From JBBDIM01 sp040880405 (GTDB taxonomy: Bacteria; Planctomycetota; Planctomycetia; Pirellulales; Pirellulaceae): a DNA stretch of 37,802 bases. Location: the NCBI GenBank assembly GCA_040880405.1, contig JBBDIM010000064.1:1-37802 (forward strand), read 5' to 3'. Position numbers and translations under genes: made by a program. Below, piece by piece: positions 32,583 through 37,802 of this stretch. The notes under the pieces were generated by a model. The model had not been told where the DNA came from, ran no database searches, and saw only the letters and a list, made by a program, of their open reading frames with translations. How positions within the stretch are numbered: the first letter of the stretch is position 1; each line of letters begins with the position of its first letter.

Positions 32583-33947
32583 GTGCAGCGAACCTTGTTT
32601 GTGATTCCCGTCCCGGACGATCTGCTGGGGATTCCGGTCCTCGGCTTCGGCTGGGTGCTGGCTGTGTGGGTGTTGCTCTCGGCGGTCTGGATCGGCCTGT
32701 TGGTTCGTCGCCATGGATTCTCCGGCGAGACCCTCGCGCAATTGCCGCTGATGCTGATCGTGGCCGCCGCGATTGTCTGGGTGTTGCCGATCCTACGCGT
32801 CAGTGAATGGGGCCAAATGGGTTTCCCGATCCGCGGGTACGGCGTGATGCTGGTGCTGGCGATTGTGGGCGCGGTCGGGCTTGGTGCGCACCGAGCCCAG
32901 CGGATGGGCATTCATCCCGAAGTGATTTTTTCCTTGGCGATGTGGATGATTCTGACCGGCGTGCTCGCCGCGCGGGCGTTTTTCGTGATTCAATATTGGG
33001 AAAAGTTCTACGTCCCCGGCGACTGGCGGGCGACCTTCGGCGAGATCGCGCAGGTCAACGAAGGGGGGATCGTGGTGTACGGCTCGCTGATTGGCGGGGC
33101 CGCGGCCTTTCTCGCCTTTTGCTGGTACCGCAAAATTCCACCCTTGCCGCTGGCGGATGTGATTGCCCCGAGCATGTTGGTGGGGATGTTCTTCGGGCGG
33201 TTGGGCTGCCTGCTCAATGGCTGCTGTTACGGCGGGCTTTGCATGTTGCCTTGGGCCGTAACCTTTCCGGCCGGCTACGCGGACCAGCACTCGCCACCTT
33301 ACGAGCGGCACATGGAGAACGGGGCCTTCTACGGCCTGCAACTGGCTGAGGATGAAGAGCGGCGGATCGTTGTCATGGAGGTCCTACCGAACAGCCCGGC
33401 CCAGTCGAGCGGCCAAGTGGCGGCGGGAGATGTGATCGAGCGAATCAACGGCTACCCCATCAAGCCCCAAACTCACACCCAAACAGGCCGCGAGATCCCG
33501 GCGCTGGAAATTGCGCGGGGGATGATTCGCCAATCGTGGGATCGGCGGCAAGACCCGACCGGCTCGCTGGTGTTGACGCTCGCTGAGAAAGGGACCGTGC
33601 GGCTTTCGGTGGCTGAGTTGCCGGAACGCTCCTTGCCGGTCCATCCTTCGCAGCTTTACGCAAGCCTAAACGCCTTGATCCTGATGCTGCTGGCTCTGGC
33701 CTACTATCCGTTTCGTAAGCGTGATGGCGAAGTGATCGCCCTGGTGCTGGCCTCCTACTCTGCCACGCGATTCCTCATGGAAATGATCCGCAGCGACGAA
33801 TACGCGATCGGCGGCACCGGGCTCACCATCTCACAAAACGTCAGCCTAGTGGTGTTTGGGCTGGCGGTGGCCTTATGGTTTTACGTCCGCTTACGGGGAA
33901 CACCGCCCGTTTGGCCGCTAAGGGAAACGGCGACGGGTCGCGAGTGA
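32583..33947 (+). CDS. lgt: Prolipoprotein diacylglyceryl transferase Lgt with inserted PDZ-like domain
   Basis: Lgt transfers diacylglycerol from phosphatidylglycerol to the lipobox Cys of prelipoproteins. The 454 residues exceed the usual 260-300. Lgt signatures: IRGYGVMLVLAIVGAVGLGA (83-102), GGIVVYGSLIGG (161-172), FFGRLGCLLNGCCYGG (203-218) with R206 and N212, HPSQLYA (354-360) and RFLMEMIR (396-403). Between the GCCYGG and HPSQLY motifs, in the periplasmic part, residues about 255-345 form a PDZ-like domain (VVMEVLPNSPAQSSGQVAAG, then DVIERINGYPI). PDZ domains bind C-terminal or exposed peptides, so it may recruit substrates or partners. Two extra N-terminal membrane segments precede the core. 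The start is GTG, 36 bp after panC. Confidence 0.93.
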   Translation: MQRTLFVIPVPDDLLGIPVLGFGWVLAVWVLLSAVWIGLLVRRHGFSGETLAQLPLMLIVAAAIVWVLPILRVSEWGQMGFPIRGYGVMLVLAIVGAVGLGAHRAQRMGIHPEVIFSLAMWMILTGVLAARAFFVIQYWEKFYVPGDWRATFGEIAQVNEGGIVVYGSLIGGAAAFLAFCWYRKIPPLPLADVIAPSMLVGMFFGRLGCLLNGCCYGGLCMLPWAVTFPAGYADQHSPPYERHMENGAFYGLQLAEDEERRIVVMEVLPNSPAQSSGQVAAGDVIERINGYPIKPQTHTQTGREIPALEIARGMIRQSWDRRQDPTGSLVLTLAEKGTVRLSVAELPERSLPVHPSQLYASLNALILMLLALAYYPFRKRDGEVIALVLASYSATRFLMEMIRSDEYAIGGTGLTISQNVSLVVFGLAVALWFYVRLRGTPPVWPLRETATGRE

Positions 33948-34028
33948 AAAAGGGGTCAGGACTCTTTTTCCTTACCCGTTTTCCATTGGTGAGCGTCAGA
34001 TGAAAAAGAGTCCTGACCCCTTTCTCAC
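33944..34028. repeat. 85-bp palindromic element B, copy of element A
   Basis: The same arms and length as the element at 31577-31661, with differences mainly in the loop and one change (ctttct) in the outer right end. It begins within the lgt stop codon region (lgt stops at 33947), so the element overlaps the end of lgt. It may terminate the panC-lgt transcript. Confidence 0.92.
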
Positions 34029-34067
34029 GGCCAATGCCCCTTGTACCTCCTCCAGGAAGCCCCTCTC

Positions 34068-34436
34068 ATGCCCACGAGAATCGACCAACCGACGGTCATC
34101 CAGGCTCATGGCACGCCACCCAAACAGATCCGCGAGTTCATCGGCCGGGCCAATAGCAAGACCGACGACCTGAGCATCGCCCACATGTCCAGCCCGGCGG
34201 GATGGGAAGAACCGGGGCAGACTCCGGAATTCGAAGAGTACACCCTAGTCTTGCAGGGAGAGCTGGTTGTCGAGACGAAAGAAGGGGAATTCACCGTTTC
34301 GGCGGGCCAGGCGATTATCGTGTACAAGGGAGAGTGGGTCCGCTACCGGACCCCCGGTGCCGCCGGGTGCGACTACGTCTCGGTTTGCCGCCCCGCATTT
34401 TCGCCACAAACGGTCCATCGTGACCCGGAAAGCTGA
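34068..34436 (+). CDS. Cupin-domain protein
   Basis: A single-domain cupin of 122 residues. The core strands read PEFEEYTLVLQGELVVET (53-70), KEGEFTVSAGQAIIVYKGEW (71-90), VRYRTPGAAGCDYVSVCRPA (91-110), giving the two cupin motifs. The His residues usual in metal-binding motif 1 are Glu (EFEEY), so metal binding may differ. Members of this type bind small ligands or act in metabolite metabolism. The ATG at 34068 has AGGAAG 8 nt upstream; an earlier in-frame start at 34041 is unlikely. It lies directly after repeat element B. Confidence 0.85.
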   Translation: MPTRIDQPTVIQAHGTPPKQIREFIGRANSKTDDLSIAHMSSPAGWEEPGQTPEFEEYTLVLQGELVVETKEGEFTVSAGQAIIVYKGEWVRYRTPGAAGCDYVSVCRPAFSPQTVHRDPES

Positions 34437-34758
34437 AAACGGAGCCAGGCACCCCTTTTGAGGGGCGGCTGATTGCTCCTGGTTCTCGAATTTTCAGGCG
34501 GCTTGGAATACCATAGGGAGATCGGCCTGGATGGATGCCAGGGCGGTGTCCCGAGGAAGGATCGCGTTGCCTCTGGTGGGTGAGCGGGATTTCGCGGGAG
34601 CGGCGGTAGGTCGATCCGGAGCTCGCGGTCTCTGTGGATTGCCCTTTCAACGGATTCAAAACTATCACTCGTCTGACGACCTGAGTGCGACTTCCCGTTT
34701 CGGGATGGGCCTTGTGGTCCTCCTTTTCGTCATCGACGTGCCTCCGGGCGGAGCCTCC
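34437..34758. other. Intergenic region with a short hairpin arm
   Basis: GGAGCCAGGCACCCCTTTTG and the following GAGGGG can fold into a short hairpin 3' of the cupin gene (34441-34468). The remaining sequence up to the ECF sigma start is open in the same frame but poorly protein-like. No promoter is convincing. Confidence 0.4.
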
Positions 34759-35334
34759 GTGACCGACGATTCTGTCCTCATCGAACGAATACTCGCGGGC
34801 GATACGGCGTGCTACGCCGAGCTCGTGCAGAAATACCAGTTGCGTCTGTTCAACACGCTGCTGCACATGGTCGGCACGCGCGAAGACGCCGAGGACGTAA
34901 CCCAGGAAGCATTTGTCCAGGCCTACCTCAAACTGGCGACGTTTCAAGGCCATAGCGCCCTCTACACTTGGCTTTACCGGATCGCCTTCAACATCGCGAT
35001 CACCCACCGCCGCAAGCAGAAGCCAACCCATTCGATCGACTACGTCCGCGAGGTCCTGGGGGACGAACCGGTCGAAAAAGGGGACGGCCCCACGCAGCGA
35101 ATGGAACAGCGCGAGCAGGTCCAGCAAGTTCACCTGGCCCTCGCGCGAGTCTCCGAGGAACATCGCGCGGTGTTGGTCCTTCGCGAGCTCGAAGGTCTGG
35201 AGTACGACCAAATCGCCGGGGTGCTCGACCTGCCAATCGGCACCGTCCGCAGTCGGCTGCATAGGGCACGGTTGCAACTGAAGGACTGTCTAGAGCTCCT
35301 AGCAAGCGACCACGCGGGCCGCTCGGCCCGGTGA
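34759..35334 (+). CDS. ECF-type RNA polymerase sigma factor (RpoE-like), second copy
   Basis: A 191-residue ECF sigma factor with region 2 at about 12-85 (GDTACYAELVQKYQLRLFNT, DAEDVTQEAFVQAYLKLATF, ALYTWLYRIAFNIAITHRRK) and region 4 at about 125-180 (LARVSEEHRAVLVLRELEGL, EYDQIAGVLDLPIGTVRSRL). I chose the GTG at 34759 because CGGAG lies about 8 nt upstream and it begins right at region 2; an ATG at 34705 or 34531 would add hydrophobic or low-quality sequence. It is of a different ECF subtype from the one at 21.5 kb. No anti-sigma gene follows; instead two dispersed repeats do. Regulation is therefore unknown. Confidence 0.9.
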   Translation: MTDDSVLIERILAGDTACYAELVQKYQLRLFNTLLHMVGTREDAEDVTQEAFVQAYLKLATFQGHSALYTWLYRIAFNIAITHRRKQKPTHSIDYVREVLGDEPVEKGDGPTQRMEQREQVQQVHLALARVSEEHRAVLVLRELEGLEYDQIAGVLDLPIGTVRSRLHRARLQLKDCLELLASDHAGRSAR

Positions 35335-35354
35335 TGCCTTCCTGACAACCAACT

Positions 35355-35513
35355 GGGTGCCATGCCCACGCCCTCCAACGTGGGCATGAGAAGTGCGAGA
35401 TGATTTTGTCACTTCAGGGTAGTCCGGACGCTGTTTCGGATTCCACTGGACGGCGTTGCCAGTGGAGCAGTTTCACGCCAAACGACCGGAGGGCTCGCGC
35501 CCGTTCCGCTTTT
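35355..35513 (-). repeat. Modular dispersed repeat, copy 5 (ends A...C, inverted orientation)
   Basis: The minus strand reads aaaagcggaacgggcgcgag, core with GGCAACGCCG, and ends in the C module (35355-35388 in plus coordinates). It is back-to-back with copy 6. Confidence 0.85.
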
Positions 35514-35551
35514 ATTTTGCATTTTTCAATCTCCATTACTCATTCTCCATT

Positions 35552-35706
35552 AAAAGCGGAGCAGCGCGAGCTGCCCGGTGAAGTGCGAGTTGATTAGGCC
35601 TTTTCCGTGAGGTCTGGATGCCGTTTCGCTGCTTGTTAATCGAGTTACCAGTGGAAAACGGGCCCGCCAAAACATGCCCACGTTGGAGGGCGTGGGCATG
35701 GCACCC
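35552..35706 (+). repeat. Modular dispersed repeat, copy 6 (diverged core, ends A...C)
   Basis: Starts aaaagcggagcagcgcgagc and ends with the C module at 35673-35706. The core is more diverged: GGCAACGCCG is not recognisable and a new stretch 'tgaagtgcgagttgattagg' follows the left end. Copies 5 and 6 form one inverted pair separated by the AT-rich flank 'tttttcaatctccattactcattctccat'. Nothing else is seen in 35335-35847. Confidence 0.75.
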
Positions 35707-35847
35707 GACGACCTAACCGGTTGGGATCACGCCCCTCAACGCTTAACGGATCCCCTCTTCGCCGCTCACCTGACATTCCTTGACCAACGCGATAGAATAA
35801 CGCGTCTGGTCCCCATCTATGGTTTGATACCACGAGAGAGGTTAAGG

Positions 35848-36060
35848 ATGTCCGAAACGAAAATTCGCGTGCGCGACAATGGGCCGTTTTTAGTGGAAGG
35901 TCCGGTTACACTGGAGGATGCGCAGGGTAACTCCTACACGATCGATAAGCCGGTGATCGCCTTGTGCCGCTGCGGGCAATCGGAGAATCGACCGTTTTGC
36001 GACGGAGCCCACGGCCGCTGCAACTTCCAAAGTGCCGAGCGAGCCGACGCGGCCACTTAG
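35848..36060 (+). CDS. CDGSH-type [2Fe-2S] protein
   Basis: A 70-residue protein with a single CDGSH iron-sulfur motif: CRCGQSENRPFCDGAH, ligands C40, C42, C51 and H55, binding one [2Fe-2S] cluster with three Cys and one His, as in mitoNEET-like proteins. The Ser of CDGSH is Ala here, which is common. These proteins are small redox or cluster-transfer factors; partners are unknown. The start ATG at 35848 has an AGAGAGG-TTAAGG purine stretch upstream. An open frame that starts in the repeat at 35674 is an artefact. A terminator follows. Confidence 0.93.
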   Translation: MSETKIRVRDNGPFLVEGPVTLEDAQGNSYTIDKPVIALCRCGQSENRPFCDGAHGRCNFQSAERADAAT

Positions 36061-36099
36061 CCATACCCACTCACCGACATTTGTCCGACATGTTTTCCC

Positions 36100-36132
36100 C
36101 AGCCGGGTTCACGATTTGAGCCCGGCTGTTTT
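36100..36132 (+). terminator. Rho-independent terminator of the CDGSH gene
   Basis: The stem CAGCCGGGTTC/GAGCCCGGCTG pairs at 10 of 11 positions around a 7-nt loop and is followed by TTTT. It lies 40 bp after the stop. Confidence 0.88.
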
Positions 36133-36325
36133 GCGTGGTAACCCATTGCCTTGCGGCGGGTTGAGATCGACGGCGGCGAACCGATTCCCATTTCTATGCC
36201 AGCCGCGACTGGCCGATCGATGGCGGGAGTTCTAGAATTCGCCCCGTCTCGTGAGCGTGATCCCAAAGATGGCGCTCGCCCGACGTAGACCATTGTAGAA
36301 CCGCTTCTTTGAGGAAACATGTGGC

Positions 36326-37336
36326 ATGGAAGATCCGGCACGTGAGCAACTAAACGACGACTCCGCTGAGGCCAGCGTTACCAACCACGGGGCGATGGAA
36401 ATCCCGGCTGACTTTACCGATTCCGCTGAACAACCGGAATTGACGGCCGAGCAACAGGCGCAGCTCGATCAGGCCTCGGCCCCGTACCTGGGGAAATGGA
36501 CCGATCTGATCAGCACCACGAACTGGGACAAGGGACAGATCATCGCCCAGTGGCGGACGTCGCTCGAAGCGACCGACGCCCCGGCGACTGAATACTCCGA
36601 CGAGGCCTGGAGCCGCCGTGTGGGCGGGATCACCAGCCAGCATGTCGGCCGGCTGCGAAGGGTGTTCCAACGGTTCGGCGATACCCACCAGAAATACGCC
36701 AAGCTGTACTGGAGCCACTTCCAGTCCGCCATCGATTGGGAAGACGCCGAGATGTGGCTCGAAGGGGCCACGCAAAGTGGCTGGTCGGTCGCCCAGATGC
36801 GGAACAGCCGCTGGGAGACAATGGGCAAGCTCGATAGCGAGCGGCCCCAGGACGGCGACATCATCAGCACCGAGCTCGATGAAGATGTCTTACCGGAACA
36901 CGACAGCCGCCCCGACTCGGAAGAGCTGAAAGGCTCGTTCGGCGAAATCGAAAGTGGCCCACCCACCCCGGAAGGCCCCGACTTCGGCGACGAAGACGAG
37001 CAAGCCGGTTTGGCCCGGAACACTGCCGACTACGACGATGAAAACCCCGAAGGGGAAGAACGGGTCAAGCCGTTCGCCGAAATCACCGGCCTGCCGGACG
37101 ACGTGATGGACGCCTTCGACGCCTTTAAACTGTCGATCATCCGTCACCGCGCCGCCGGTTGGGACGAGATCAGCGAAGAGGACATGATCCGCTGCCTCGA
37201 CGCCCTCAAGGTGTTGGTGAAAGCCCCCAGCGGCGAGCCAGCCAAGCGAACCGCGCCCAGCAAAGCCGCAGCCGTCGAACCAGCCGACCCGCCAACTCCC
37301 CTGGAAGTAAACGGCAGCGACCCCGCCCCGTTCTAA
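36326..37336 (+). CDS. Acidic protein of unknown function, conserved-looking
   Basis: A cytoplasmic-looking 336-residue protein. Residues about 50-170 are rich in Trp, His and charged residues: YLGKWTDLISTTNWDKGQII, AWSRRVGGITSQHVGRLRRV, YAKLYWSHFQSAIDWEDAEM, WLEGATQSGWSVAQMRNSRW. The spacing suggests a helical DNA- or protein-binding domain, perhaps HTH-like (GGITSQHVGRLRRVF). A highly acidic, Pro/Gly-rich middle (about 175-245) follows, then a second helical segment (about 250-295) and a low-complexity Ala/Pro tail. I believe similar proteins occur in planctomycetes but know no function. The ATG at 36326 has GAGGA upstream. It ends in front of a strong terminator. Confidence 0.78.
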   Translation: MEDPAREQLNDDSAEASVTNHGAMEIPADFTDSAEQPELTAEQQAQLDQASAPYLGKWTDLISTTNWDKGQIIAQWRTSLEATDAPATEYSDEAWSRRVGGITSQHVGRLRRVFQRFGDTHQKYAKLYWSHFQSAIDWEDAEMWLEGATQSGWSVAQMRNSRWETMGKLDSERPQDGDIISTELDEDVLPEHDSRPDSEELKGSFGEIESGPPTPEGPDFGDEDEQAGLARNTADYDDENPEGEERVKPFAEITGLPDDVMDAFDAFKLSIIRHRAAGWDEISEEDMIRCLDALKVLVKAPSGEPAKRTAPSKAAAVEPADPPTPLEVNGSDPAPF

Positions 37337-37361
37337 CGAACCACGCGAACAACCAAAAACG

Positions 37362-37401
37362 AAACAGGCCCGAGAGCGATTACCTCTCGGGCCTGTTTGT
37401 T
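37362..37401 (+). terminator. Strong rho-independent terminator
   Basis: A perfect 15-bp stem AAACAGGCCCGAGAG/CTCTCGGGCCTGTTT with a 7-nt loop is followed by GTTTCT. It lies 26 bp after the 336-residue gene. Confidence 0.93.
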
Positions 37402-37423
37402 TCTACGAAAACTCCCATGGACA

Positions 37424-37507
37424 GAAAAAGGGGAGGAGTCCAATTATCAAAATCTCGAGCGATCGCCACAGGCCAGCGGATTGATAATTGGACTTTTCCC
37501 CTTTTTC
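37424..37507. repeat. Asymmetric hairpin element I
   Basis: The left arm GAAAAAGGGGAGGAGTCCAA and the right arm TTGGACTTTTCCCCTTTTTC pair except for a short block (AGGAG against CTTTT). The inner words are TTATCAA and TTGATAA. Element II at the window end is the same element inverted. Confidence 0.9.
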
Positions 37508-37644
37508 ATTTTGGCGTGAGAGGAAGTGAAAACCATCGCGCAGGGGTCACCCGTGGTCGGACTGGCGTTGGCAATGCCCTCAGGAAGTCCCACACCGTTG
37601 CGAGCCCTATTCGAGCGGCAGTTCGGTGCTCTATTGGTGATAAG

Positions 37645-37734
37645 GAAAAAGGGGAAAAGTCCAATTTGTCCTCTCACCTCGGTCGAACTTCAAGGCCGCC
37701 GTTTGATTGACAAATTGGACTCCTCCCCTTTTTC
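37645..37734. repeat. Asymmetric hairpin element II, inverted relative to I
   Basis: The arms are GAAAAAGGGGAAAAGTCCAA and TTGGACTCCTCCCCTTTTTC, the reverse orientation of element I, so the mismatched block is kept. The inner words are TTTGTC and GACAAA. The two elements are 137 bp apart, and no gene is supported from 37402 to the window end. Confidence 0.9.
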
Positions 37735-37802
37735 TCCCCCTGGCCTTTTGGATCGGGATAGGGAGGAGCCTTGCGGCTCCTTCCCTCCCACACCACCGGG
37801 CA

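Noticed and set aside
37159..37710. 183-codon frame across the 3' end of the last gene
   Set aside because: It crosses the terminator and the hairpin elements and is not protein-like.

Overview
The window looks like chromosomal DNA of a planctomycete, most likely of the Pirellulales type. The pointers are a DUF1549/DUF1553 (PSCyt2/PSD1) protein beside an ECF sigma factor, a secreted formylglycine-type sulfatase, a DUF4838 protein, a Gram-negative lipid A gene set, small orphan operons, and many intergenic palindromic repeats. This placement is inferred from gene content. No marker gene such as rRNA is present.

Left third (1-14.6 kb): a tRNA-Asn cut by the window edge; lpxD-lpxI (lipid A synthesis) followed by a methyltransferase with a signal peptide; then, on the minus strand, a PAP2 phosphatase, an LptF/LptG-type permease and a GT39-type glycosyltransferase. 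Together these form an envelope and lipid A neighbourhood. Next come an NRAMP-like carrier that lacks the family's metal-binding residues, a small membrane protein divergent from a FliN-like SpoA protein, cutA with a hypothetical partner, a metallophosphoesterase, and a fragment resembling a patatin C-terminus.

Middle (14.6-26.3 kb): a secreted sulfatase with a DUF4838 protein (probable polysaccharide degradation), a small membrane protein, a VIT/CCC1-type Fe/Mn transporter, an XRE regulator, and an ECF sigma factor paired with a single-pass membrane DUF1549-DUF1553 protein that may be its anti-sigma/sensor. A CsrA RNA-binding domain fused to a response-regulator receiver domain follows. A decayed receiver-domain pseudogene, abutted by a large nested palindrome, lies just downstream on the other strand.

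Right third (26.3-37.8 kb): a flippase and GT2 operon, a nitrilase-family amidohydrolase, folK with a long extra C-terminal domain, panC, an lgt with a PDZ-like domain inserted in a periplasmic loop, a cupin, a second ECF sigma factor without an adjacent anti-sigma gene, a small CDGSH iron-sulfur protein and a conserved-looking acidic protein of unknown function.

Intergenic space is unusually rich in repeats. One is a modular family of about 150 bp with interchangeable ends (six copies). Another is a pair of 85-bp hairpins flanking panC-lgt. A third is a pair of asymmetric hairpins at the right end. There are also several nested inverted repeats built from short tandem words. The most promising unusual items are the CsrA-receiver fusion with its neighbouring receiver pseudogene, the ECF/DUF1549-DUF1553 pair, the PDZ-bearing Lgt, the modular repeat family, and the NRAMP-like protein with a lost metal site.
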